Part shown: in pieces, positions 48,846 to 56,404 of the stretch
Position numbering within the stretch: the stretch's first letter is position 1
Layout of the letters: the number at the start of each line of letters is the position of its first letter
From: Caribbeanibacter sp964518305
GTDB lineage: Bacteria > Gemmatimonadota > Gemmatimonadetes > Palauibacterales > Palauibacteraceae
DNA length: 64,000 nucleotides
NCBI GenBank assembly: GCA_964518305.1
Contig: CAZFDK010000001.1
Coordinates: 62,001 to 126,000, forward strand
Reading direction: 5' to 3'
Program-made: the position numbers and the translations under genes
The notes under the pieces: generated by a model
The model's input: the letters and a program-made list of their open reading frames with translations, nothing else
Told to the model about the DNA's origin: nothing
The model's database searches: none

Positions 48846-50000
48846 TCATCCGCCCTCCGGTTCCTCCAGCCGCAGCTCGACGCCGCGCTCGGCGAGCGCG
48901 TCGACGAACGGCCCGTACGGGATCCCCTCGTCTGGCGTCAGGACGCCGGTCCGCTCGATCTCGTCCCGGGCGAGCATGAGTCCGACGACGCTGAGCGAAT
49001 AGCCCGTGCACCGCATCATGGCGCTGATCCCCGTCTCCTCGTCCTCCCGGTCCACGAGATTCCAGGTGAGCGTGACGTCGCGACCGGCCCGGCGACCGGT
49101 GCCGACGACGCGGAGCGCCACCAGGTCCGGCTCGTCCGGACGCTCGAGCTTCGGCCGGGCGCAGGCAACGAAGACGTCCCGGGGAGCCACCTCCCGGCCG
49201 TCCACGTCCACCGGCTCCTCCGCCAGCAGGCCCAGGTCGCGGATCGCCTCCATGATCCGGGCGTGCCCGGGGTAGCGCAGGGTCTTGTACTCCAGCCGCT
49301 CCACCTCGCCCTCCAGCCGCCACGGGAGCACCGAGGCGCCGCCCGCCGTGTGGAAGGCCTCCAGGCGGCCGAGGTCGCCGAAGTCCAGCTCCTCGACCTC
49401 CGAAAGCGCCTCCATCTCCTGGCGCCGGCCGTCACGGATGACCGAGGACGAGGTCGTATAGTAGTCCAGCGCGCCCCGCAGCGAGTAGACCATCTGGTAG
49501 TTGAGCGGGGGCTCGGGGTTCTGCGGGAGACCGCCCACGAACATGCGGACCGCCTCCGCGTGGTCGAGGCGGCGCACGGCCTCGGCGGCCAGCACGTTCA
49601 CGATGCCCGGCGCCAGCCCCACGTCCGGCAACAGCGTCACGCCGGCGTCCCGGGCCTCCCCGTCCCGCTCCAGCTGGCCGAACACGATCTCCGTGTTGCC
49701 GCCCAGGTCGCTGTAGTCCAGCCCCTCCTCGATGGCCAGGCGCGCCAGGTCGTCGTTGAAGAAGTACGGCGCGGCGGAGAGGGCCACGTCGTGTCCCGAC
49801 ATGGCCCGCCGCACGTCGCCCTCGTCGGCGAAGTCGGCCTGCTGCCACCGGAGCCGGGTGTCGTCCGGCAGGAAGTCGGGCACGCGATCCGGGCCCGTCT
49901 CCACGTCGGCGATGGTGACCCGTTCCACGTCGTCCTGGCGAAGGAGGTCGTACGCACAGGCGGTGCCCTGGAGGCCTCCGCCCAGGATCAGGAATCGCAT
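48846..50000 (-). CDS. Saccharopine dehydrogenase-like oxidoreductase
   Basis: A 384-residue NAD(P)-dependent enzyme of the saccharopine-dehydrogenase/lysine 6-dehydrogenase type. The Rossmann motif is RFLILGGGLQGTACAYDLLR. DVALSAAPYFFNDDLARLAIE, SDLGGNTEIVFGQLE and the conserved VTLLPDVGLAPGIVNVLAAEA follow. Two candidate substrates are saccharopine and lysine-derived semialdehyde, but neighbours give no help: the ABC exporter genes lie downstream. It could also serve carboxynorspermidine-type reactions. ATG 50000 opens it. Confidence 0.87.
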   Translation of the reverse strand: MRFLILGGGLQGTACAYDLLRQDDVERVTIADVETGPDRVPDFLPDDTRLRWQQADFADEGDVRRAMSGHDVALSAAPYFFNDDLARLAIEEGLDYSDLGGNTEIVFGQLERDGEARDAGVTLLPDVGLAPGIVNVLAAEAVRRLDHAEAVRMFVGGLPQNPEPPLNYQMVYSLRGALDYYTTSSSVIRDGRRQEMEALSEVEELDFGDLGRLEAFHTAGGASVLPWRLEGEVERLEYKTLRYPGHARIMEAIRDLGLLAEEPVDVDGREVAPRDVFVACARPKLERPDEPDLVALRVVGTGRRAGRDVTLTWNLVDREDEETGISAMMRCTGYSLSVVGLMLARDEIERTGVLTPDEGIPYGPFVDALAERGVELRLEEPEGG

Positions 50001-50238
50001 GGTTCCTCGCTTTCGGCGTCTATCGGCGGCGGTGGATCCGCGCGCGTCTGCCGGCCCGGGGGGCGTCTCGGCCTCGCGCGCCGGACCGTCGTGAATCTGG
50101 CTTGAGGTCGGCGGCGGAGACTACCGGCCGGGAACGGAGGCGCGCAACCGGATGACGCGGAGGATCACGCCGACGATCGGCGGGACGCGGACCGGACGTT
50201 CAACCCGACGGGGAGTAGAGGACGTGGGACGTGGTGGG

Positions 50239-51117
50239 ATGCGAGAGCGGGCGTCGGTGCTGGCCGACGTATCGGTGGATCGAGACGGCCCGGCGCCGCC
50301 CGTGCGCCAGCTGGAGGGGCAGCTGGCCACCATGGTCCGGGAGGGGCGGCTGGAGCCGGGGCGTCGGCTCCCGTCCACCCGCCGGCTGGCCTCCGCGGTG
50401 GGGCTCCACCGGAACACCGTGGCAGTGGCGTACCGGCGGCTCGCCGCGCGCGAGTTCCTGGAGTCGAGGCACGGTGCGCGGGCTCGCGTCGTGGCGGTCG
50501 CCGACCGCCAGGTCCGTGGTCCGGTGGACAGAGTGCTGGCCGCGGCGGAGGAGCGGGAAACGGCCCGTCTCATGGTCGCGGAGCTGCGGGCTGCGCTTCC
50601 GCGCGGAATCGCCGTGAAACCGCTCGTGGCGGGCGCTCCCCCCGGCGGCGACTCGGCACGACGACAGCTCGTGGCGGCGCTTCCCGGACCCGCTCTCCGT
50701 CGGTTCGCCCGGGAATCCCCGCTGCGGCTCCGCCAGCATCGGCGACCGGCGGTCCGGGCGGCGCTCTTAAGGGCTCCCCTGCTCGCTGTCGTGGCCGTCG
50801 CCACGGCGAGCCCGCCCCTCCGGGAGGCGCTGCTCAGCGACGTCGAGCGGATCCGGGGGCGGGAGCTCTCTGTTCGGGTCGCGCCCGTGCGCGACGATCA
50901 CCGATGGACCGCGGAAGACGGTCCGGCTCCGGCTGCGGATCTGGTAATTGCGGACCGGCTCGCCGCCGACGCATTGTGTGGAGCAAGCTCGTCGCCGTCG
51001 GGCCCGGCCGTCGTTCGTACTCGGCTCCTCTGCCGGGACCCGCTGGCAGCCGACGCCCCCGACCTCGGCGGGCGGGGCGTCGGAATCGTCCGTCGCAGTG
51101 ATCCGTCAGGAAGGTGA
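50239..51117 (+). CDS. GntR-type winged-helix regulator with unrelated C-terminal domain
   Basis: A 292-residue regulator. The N-terminus is a GntR winged helix: PPVRQLEGQLATMVREGRLE, then PGRRLPSTRRLASAVGLHRN and TVAVAYRRLAAREFLE. The rest (about 200 residues, Arg- and Ala-rich) does not look like an aminotransferase (MocR), FCD or UTRA domain; it has PRGIAVKPLVAGAPPGG and a beta-alpha pattern late on. I chose ATG 50239; ATG 50152 would add 29 residues of unlikely sequence. A 95-residue gene follows three bases after the stop. The effector is unknown. Confidence 0.75.
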   Translation: MRERASVLADVSVDRDGPAPPVRQLEGQLATMVREGRLEPGRRLPSTRRLASAVGLHRNTVAVAYRRLAAREFLESRHGARARVVAVADRQVRGPVDRVLAAAEERETARLMVAELRAALPRGIAVKPLVAGAPPGGDSARRQLVAALPGPALRRFARESPLRLRQHRRPAVRAALLRAPLLAVVAVATASPPLREALLSDVERIRGRELSVRVAPVRDDHRWTAEDGPAPAADLVIADRLAADALCGASSSPSGPAVVRTRLLCRDPLAADAPDLGGRGVGIVRRSDPSGR

Positions 51118-51120
51118 CGC

Positions 51121-51408
51121 ATGGATAAGGCTCAGGTCGTCCGCACACGAGTGCCCGACGATCGGCGTGAGGAATATCTGGAGGCGTGGGGAGAGTGGAG
51201 CGGAATCCTTTTCCCCATGGGCATCGAATGTCAGCTGCTGGAGAGCGAGGAGGAGCGGGGACGGTTCGTGGAGCTGACGTGGTTCGAGAGCGGGGACGCA
51301 GCGGCCATGGCCGACGACCGCTTGGCGCGAGTCAACGACCGGATGGACAGGGCCGCCGCCGAGCGGCGGGGTGCACGGGAGCTCTACCGACACCGCGGCG
51401 AAGGATAG
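51121..51408 (+). CDS. Small hypothetical protein, ferredoxin-like-barrel style
   Basis: A 95-residue protein from ATG 51121 with AGGAAGG six bases upstream and only three bases after the GntR-type regulator. The pattern VRTRVPDDRREEYLEAWGEW, then VELTWFESGDAAAMADDRLA, has the beta-alpha-beta rhythm of the dimeric alpha/beta-barrel superfamily (antibiotic-monooxygenase or NIPSNAP-like proteins). No catalytic motif is clear. Coupling suggests a function with the regulator. Confidence 0.65.
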   Translation: MDKAQVVRTRVPDDRREEYLEAWGEWSGILFPMGIECQLLESEEERGRFVELTWFESGDAAAMADDRLARVNDRMDRAAAERRGARELYRHRGEG

Positions 51409-51502
51409 CGTCCGGATGGACAGGCCCGCCGGCGGGAGTGCCGGTGCGGACCGCGAGAAGCGCAGCCGCCGGTGCCTTCAGAAGCCCCGGGATCGCCGGA
51501 AC

Positions 51503-51531
51503 TTGAACGGCCGGGGAGAATAGACTAACAT
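51503..51531 (+). promoter_or_regulatory. Promoter of tRNA array 2
   Basis: TTGAAC at 51503-51508, a 17-base spacer, TAACAT at 51526-51531. Positioned 30 bases before tRNA-Gln. Confidence 0.7.
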
Positions 51532-51560
51532 CGCCGGCGCTCCCTTTCGGGGGGGCGCGA

Positions 51561-51633
51561 TGGCCCGTGGTGTAATCGGCAACACGCTTGGCTCTGGACC
51601 AAGAGAGTCCTGGTTCGAATCCAGGCGGGCCAA
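51561..51633 (+). tRNA. tRNA-Gln (CUG)
   Basis: Acceptor TGGCCCG pairs with CGGGCCA; anticodon loop CTCTGGA gives CTG; discriminator A. The weak first pair with U1 is typical of tRNA-Gln. Confidence 0.95.
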
Positions 51634-51730
51634 CTTCCCATCGAGTCTGCCCGAGACGCCGCGGCCCACCACGCCGCGGCGAGCTTTTTCGGGTCAGGCC
51701 GACCGGCCTCCGACGAGGGGCCGGCTTCAC

Positions 51731-51815
51731 GGAGGGGTGGCTGAGTGGCTTAAAGCGGCGCCCTGCTAAGGCGTTGGGCCTCGTGCCCGCGAGGGTTCGA
51801 ATCCCTCCCCCTCCG
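51731..51815 (+). tRNA. tRNA-Ser (GCU)
   Basis: Class II tRNA with a long variable arm; acceptor GGAGGGG pairs with CCCCTCC; anticodon loop CTGCTAA gives GCT; discriminator G as in tRNA-Ser. Confidence 0.95.
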
Positions 51816-51873
51816 CTCCCGGATCCCGTCCGGCCCCGACACTGCCAGGGCGAAGTCCGGTCTCTTCACATAC

Positions 51874-51961
51874 GGATGGGTGGCCGAGTGGCTTAAGGCG
51901 CACGATTGGAAATCGTGTGGGGGCTCAACGTCCCTCGAGGGTTCGAATCCCTCCCCATCCG
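51874..51961 (+). tRNA. tRNA-Ser (GGA)
   Basis: Acceptor GGATGGG pairs with CCCATCC; anticodon loop TTGGAAA gives GGA; long variable arm; discriminator G. Confidence 0.95.
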
Positions 51962-51974
51962 CTCTCGCCTTCAC

Positions 51975-52057
51975 GGAGGGGTGGCAGAATTGGCAATGCA
52001 CCGGTCTCGAAAACCGGCGCCCTCACGGGCTTGTGGGTTCGAGTCCCACCCCCTCCG
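51975..52057 (+). tRNA. tRNA-Ser (CGA)
   Basis: Acceptor GGAGGGG pairs with CCCCTCC; anticodon loop CTCGAAA gives CGA; long variable arm; discriminator G. It starts 13 bases after the GGA copy ends. Confidence 0.94.
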
Positions 52058-52070
52058 CTCCAAGCGCTAC

Positions 52071-52110
52071 CGGGTTCCGTGAGAGCTCTTTCTCACGGGC
52101 CCGGCTTTTC
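52071..52110 (+). terminator. Intrinsic terminator of tRNA array 2
   Basis: CCGTGAGA (52077-52084) pairs with TCTCACGG (52091-52098) around GCTCTT, with a flanking CGGG/CCCG pairing, followed by the T-rich CTTTTCT at 52104-52110. Confidence 0.75.
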
Positions 52111-52278
52111 TACGTGGGTCAGTTTCTGATATGATGCCCGACGTATGAAGGCCTCCCGTGGCTGTCGCGGCTGGGTTCGCGCGCCGGGGCACGCCATGTC
52201 GCCGGCCACGCAGGACGGCCCGGCCCGGCCGGACGAGACGGGCGGCGAGAGCCGGACCTCCAACGGGGACGGTGTCGC

Positions 52279-53052
52279 ATGACCTGGAAGCGCGGCCTCG
52301 CGGCCCTCGCCGGCCTCGTCCTGCTCCTTCTCGGCGCCTCTTTGGCGTTGGACACCGTCGCCCGGTCGGCTGTCGAGACGACCCTCACCCGGACCTTCGG
52401 CACCGAGGTCTCCCTCGAATCGATGGACGTGGGCCTGCTCTCCGGCCAGGTGACGGCCCGGGGGATGGTCGTCTCGAATCCGTCGGAGTTCGAGAGCTCC
52501 CACTTCGCCTCGCTTGCGGACACCCGTGTGCGGGCCAGCTTCGGGCAGCTCCTGGGCGACCCGGTGACGGTGGACGCCGTCGCCCTCCGGGACTTCCAGC
52601 TGTACCTGGAGCTCGCCGGCGGCCAGACCAACTTCGGCCCCATCCTGGAGAGCGCGAAGTCGGCCCGGGGGGAAAGCGACGGAGACGGGCGCCGATACCG
52701 CATCAGCACCCTGGTGATCCGCGACGTGACGGCCCGGGCCCGGTTCGCTCCCGGGGCGGGACAGACGGTGGAGGAGAGCGTCGAGATCCCGGAGATCCGG
52801 CTCGAGGACCTGGGCACGGGTGAAGGAGAGGGCCTTACGCTGTCCCGCGTCGCCGACGCGGTGGTCCGGGCCACGGTCGGGGCGGTCCTCCGCCGCTCCG
52901 ATCAACTTCCCGGCGAGCTGGGGGGACTGCTTGAGCGGTCGGTCGAGTCCCTGGGGGACCTGCCCGGGGCCCCGGACCTCCGGATCCCCGGATCCGGGGC
53001 GGGGGAGGACCTCGAGGAGAGCGCCAGGGACCTGATCCCGGGCGGCGGCTGA
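52279..53052 (+). CDS. AsmA/DUF748-like membrane-anchored protein
   Basis: A 257-residue protein with one N-terminal anchor (AALAGLVLLLLGASLALDTV) and a periplasmic part resembling the start of AsmA-like proteins: TRTFGTEVSLESMDVGLLSG, then VVSNPSEFESSHFASLADTR. Only the first beta-repeat of the long AsmA/TamB fold is present, so it is much shorter than true AsmA (over 600 aa). The last 60 residues are Gly/Pro-rich. It may act in envelope lipid transport, but this is a guess from the fold. Confidence 0.75.
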   Translation: MTWKRGLAALAGLVLLLLGASLALDTVARSAVETTLTRTFGTEVSLESMDVGLLSGQVTARGMVVSNPSEFESSHFASLADTRVRASFGQLLGDPVTVDAVALRDFQLYLELAGGQTNFGPILESAKSARGESDGDGRRYRISTLVIRDVTARARFAPGAGQTVEESVEIPEIRLEDLGTGEGEGLTLSRVADAVVRATVGAVLRRSDQLPGELGGLLERSVESLGDLPGAPDLRIPGSGAGEDLEESARDLIPGGG

Positions 53053-53181
53053 GAATCTGCCGGACCGAGCGGGGCGCAGCCGAAGAGCGTCTCGCCACTG
53101 GTTCCGAGGGCACGGGCGTGTTCGGCTGCAGGCGGGCGTTGACGGGCGCGACAGACGGAGGTCGTCCGCGGGCCGCCCCGG

Positions 53182-53913
53182 TTACCAGCTACCCCGCTCG
53201 CCGGCCAGCTCGATAGCCCTCTCCAGCCGCTCACCGGCATTCCGCCAGTTGCGCTCCACCGCTTCCTCGGCCACTCCCGGGTCGCCGGTTGAGATCGCTT
53301 CGATCATATCCTGGTGCTCCTCGAGCGATCGATCGAGCGAATACTCCTGGACCCCCACGTAGTAGCGGAAGTATCGTTCGGCCTGAGGCCGATAGGATCC
53401 ATGCAGCTTCAGGAGGCGGGGCCCCCCGCCGGTCTTCACGACGGTACAGTGGAACTCGGCGTCGACGTCGAAGAACTGCATGGCGTCCCGAGAGGGCGAC
53501 TCCGCCTCGCTCTCCATTCGGGCGTTCAACCGGCGCAGCCGATCCACGATCCGCCGTCGCCGATCATCATCCAGTTCGGCGGTCCATCGGGCGGCCAGCC
53601 CTTCCAGACTACCCAGGAGATACATCAGTTCCCGGGAATCGCTCTTCGTGAGGGGCGCGACCTTCGGGCGGGAGTGGGCGTTGCCGGAGCTGTTCGACTC
53701 GATGAAGCCCTCCTGCTCGAGCCGCTGGAGCGCAGACCGGACCGGGGTTCGGCTCACGTCGAGCCGCTCGGACACCTCCGTTTCGATGATACGGCTGCCG
53801 GGGGCGAGCTGTCCGCGCACGATCAGAGCCCGGAGGCGTCCATACGTTTCCCCGGACCGATCGCCGTTGGAAGATGGTGCGCAGGTCCCCGAGACTTCTG
53901 CTGAAGCATTCAT
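53182..53913 (-). CDS. GntR/FadR-subfamily regulator (FCD domain)
   Basis: A 243-residue regulator. The winged helix reads YGRLRALIVRGQLAPGSRII, then ERLDVSRTPVRSALQRLEQE. The FCD domain follows, with helices such as ELMYLLGSLEGLAARWTAEL and FFDVDAEFHCTVVKTGGG; Asp/His residues fit the metal/carboxylate pocket of this group. Family members respond to organic acids such as lactate, galactonate or fatty acyl-CoA. It is divergent from a decayed cytochrome peroxidase gene, with the palindrome GTGTTAACAC between them. Confidence 0.9.
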   Translation of the reverse strand: MNASAEVSGTCAPSSNGDRSGETYGRLRALIVRGQLAPGSRIIETEVSERLDVSRTPVRSALQRLEQEGFIESNSSGNAHSRPKVAPLTKSDSRELMYLLGSLEGLAARWTAELDDDRRRRIVDRLRRLNARMESEAESPSRDAMQFFDVDAEFHCTVVKTGGGPRLLKLHGSYRPQAERYFRYYVGVQEYSLDRSLEEHQDMIEAISTGDPGVAEEAVERNWRNAGERLERAIELAGERGSW

Positions 53914-54369
53914 GCTGGGAACTCGATTGGAGGTCGCAGATTCACGCTGCTCGGCCTCGTACCGTTCATCTCACCCTTTGAAGCCACTGCCGGGATCAAT
54001 AGTTCCCGGGCGCCGGAGGGCCGTGGGAGCTTCGATCGGGCCCCTGACGAGGTTGAGCTGACGCGGCAGCCCTCACCCGCCCCGCTGCGGCATGCATCCG
54101 TGTGGACATTCGGTTCCGGTGTGCCCGGCTCGGACGAGTGTTAACACCTTTACATAGTACAATACGACGTACGCAATAAAAAATAAAAAAGGGCACGTGC
54201 GAATTCCCCTGGATGCCAGGATCGCATCCAGATTTGCGGAAATGAAGTTCGAGGTCGCCAACGGCGAAGGGGCAGCGGGAGTCGGACCGTGGCGCGCAGT
54301 GACGCGGGGTGCGCTCTATCTCGCAGGGCACTCGCGGGAATACGGAAACCGATGGGGGAGGACATTTTC
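53914..54369. other. Divergent region between the GntR gene and the peroxidase pseudogene
   Basis: A 456-base region with a notably AT-rich part at 54140-54190, in sharp contrast to the rest of the window. It contains GTGTTAACAC at 54138-54147 and a -10-like TACAAT at 54158-54163. No gene is supported. Confidence 0.5.
54138..54147 (+). promoter_or_regulatory. GTGTTAACAC palindrome, possible GntR/FCD operator
   Basis: A perfect ten-base palindrome of the GT-N-AC form used by FadR-type regulators, 11 bases before a -10-like TACAAT. It sits between the GntR/FCD gene and the pseudogene. Confidence 0.5.
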
Positions 54370-54915
54370 GTGAAGTCGACGACGTTCGGGGCATGGCCGA
54401 GGCTACTGATCGGGCTCGCGGCAGCGGCTCTCCTGTCGCTCGGATGCTCGGATCGGGTACGGGGACCCACAGGTACGGACGAGAATGCGGCGCTGGGCGA
54501 TCTGCGGGGCGAATTCGACCTGGAGTCGCTGGGGTAGATACGCTATCCCGACGACAATCCCCCGCCAGGAGCGGATCTCGCTGGGACGTCTGCTGTTCTT
54601 CGAGGAGGCGAACTGCGCCGAGTGCCGCCAGGGCCCCATGCTGAGCAACTTGAATTTCGTCGTTCACGGCACTCCGCAGGAGGGGGTCGGCAAGGCGGTC
54701 ATCGACGGCGATGACACGCGCCACGAGAAGATCGCGACGGAGGATCTGCATCCCGCGCTCCGTGAGCCCCTCGATCTCACGGAAGAAAAGATCGACGCGC
54801 TCGTGGCGTTCATGAAGTCGCTCACGGACCGTGGACGGGAGCTCCCCGATCATCTGATCACGGCGCCGGCGGAGGTGCCGAGCGGACTGACGCCGGTCAA
54901 CGGAGTCGGCGCGGA
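54370..54915 (+). pseudogene. Decayed di-haem cytochrome c peroxidase (MauG/CCP-like)
   Basis: GTG 54370, with GGGGGAGGA upstream, starts a lipoprotein-like leader (LLIGLAAAALLSLGCSDR). The frame meets a TAG at 54535-54537, right before YPDDNPP, the usual lead-in of these enzymes. A frameshift near 54560 then gives ERISLGRLLFFEEANCAECR, followed by QGPMLSNLNFVVHGTPQEGV and the C-terminal DLTEEKIDALVAFMKSLTD. The haem site is CAECR rather than CxxCH, and the stretches between the first-haem region, second-haem region and C-terminus are missing. Nonsense codon, frameshift, lost haem ligand and deletions together mark a pseudogene. Confidence 0.75.
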
Positions 54916-54983
54916 CCGCTCGTTCGCTTCTCGCCCGGGCGCCTGTATCACCAGTCGTCCGCTGGCGATGGCGCTCGGTGGTA

Positions 54984-55964
54984 TCACTCCCCCCTTCGGA
55001 GGACGGCCAGCACCGGGGAGTGGTCGGAGAGTCCGGAATCGGTGTCCAGCACGCGGGCCTCGACCACCCGGAGCGATGGCTCCGCCAGGATCCAGTCGAT
55101 GGCCCTCCGGGGTTCGGGCATCGGATAGGTCAGCTCCTCGGGGCCGGGCGCTCTCCGGGCCCGCGGACTCTTCCACCCCCGGTCCAGGAGTGTACCGACC
55201 ACGGTGGTCCCCCCGGCCCCTGGCCACCCGGGCGGGGACGCGTTGAAGTCGCCGCCGAGAACGATCGGAGCATCTTCGTCCTCGGTCAGCTGCTCCAGCA
55301 CCGGGAGAGCGGCCCGGCGCGTTTCGCTGCTCCGGACCTCGAGGTGGATCGGCACCACCGACACGGGGCCGATCCGGGTGTCCAGGCGGATCACGGAGGC
55401 GGACTTGGCGCCCGCGGCCAGGGCTTCGAGCCTGGAGTGGGGAGGCAGGCCGACCCACCGGGCGCTCCGGACCGGCGGGCGCGCCAGGACGGCATTCCCG
55501 AAGGAGAAGGCGGCAAAGGGGAGGCGCACGTCGTAGTTCCTCTGCTCCACCCGTGTCCCGTAGCCAGCCGCCCGTGCCAGGACCTCGGCCTGGTTCAGAC
55601 CGCCCGACCAGCTCGACTCGAAGTCCACCTCGTTCAGGACGACGACGTCGGCGTCCGCCCTGCGGAGAACCGCGGCGATGCGGGCCAGCCGGGCCACCCG
55701 CTCCTCGTAGCTCCCGCCACGGAAGTTCCGGAGCAGACCGGGCTCGGCCCGTCCGCGCCCGTGGGCCAGGTTCCACGCCAGGACGGTGATCTCCGGCGCC
55801 GCGCCGGCATCGGCGGCCCGGATGCTCGCGGTGTCCCGGCGATGAATCGACAGACGCCGGTCCCCGACCGTCGCTCGACCCACGGCCCACCACACGAGCG
55901 TGAGGCCCAACGCGGCCAGCAGGAGGAGCCCGAGGCCACGCCGCAGCCGGGCCGGCCAGTCCAT
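54984..55964 (-). CDS. Membrane-anchored endonuclease/exonuclease/phosphatase-family protein
   Basis: A 326-residue EEP-fold hydrolase with an N-terminal anchor (LGLLLLAALGLTLVWWAVG). Catalytic motifs are ITVLAWNLAHGRGR, ADVVVLNEVDFESSW, VVPIHLEVRSSETRRAALPV, VLGGDFNASPPGWPG, AIDWILAEPSL and SGLSDHSPVLAVL. It could cleave nucleic acids, phospholipids or inositol phosphates outside the cytoplasm; EEP motifs do not tell which. I chose ATG 55964 so that the anchor is N-terminal; longer starts exist upstream. It converges with the cytochrome peroxidase remnant. Confidence 0.83.
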   Translation of the reverse strand: MDWPARLRRGLGLLLLAALGLTLVWWAVGRATVGDRRLSIHRRDTASIRAADAGAAPEITVLAWNLAHGRGRAEPGLLRNFRGGSYEERVARLARIAAVLRRADADVVVLNEVDFESSWSGGLNQAEVLARAAGYGTRVEQRNYDVRLPFAAFSFGNAVLARPPVRSARWVGLPPHSRLEALAAGAKSASVIRLDTRIGPVSVVPIHLEVRSSETRRAALPVLEQLTEDEDAPIVLGGDFNASPPGWPGAGGTTVVGTLLDRGWKSPRARRAPGPEELTYPMPEPRRAIDWILAEPSLRVVEARVLDTDSGLSDHSPVLAVLRRGE

Positions 55965-56404
55965 GTCGTCGCTCGCAGCGGTGTCCGGCGGAATGCTCGG
56001 GTCCTCTCCTCGTGACGCGGGGTCTCTGGCGCCGATGCTCACTGCTGCTGACGGCCCGACCCGCATCTCCATGTCCGAACGGAGCTTCGTGCCGCCGCTT
56101 CCCCGGACCCGGGTGATGTTGGCAGCCGTGAGGCTGAAGAGAAGGTCAACATGCCTGCCACCGCGGGTCGCCGGCGCCACCGGGGAGGGGGGGAGGCCCG
56201 GCTTCGGACGGAACCCCGGGGAACACCTCCGGCCGGCCCTCGCAGAATCCGGCGATGCTTTGCACGCTGCGGCGGTGCCCGCCCACGGGCCCTCGCGAAT
56301 CGGGGCGTGCCCCTCATGCCGACCATGTGTGTCCGGTCGGGAAGAACCCTCGATCCCTGCCCGTCGCTCGTCTCTCGTATCGCCGTTGCACTCTTCGAAC
56401 ACTC
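55965..56404. other. Intergenic region upstream of the GGDEF-EAL gene
   Basis: These 440 bases separate the divergent EEP and GGDEF-EAL genes. The EEP frame stays open to 56402, but the extra residues look non-coding. No promoter is clear. Confidence 0.4.
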
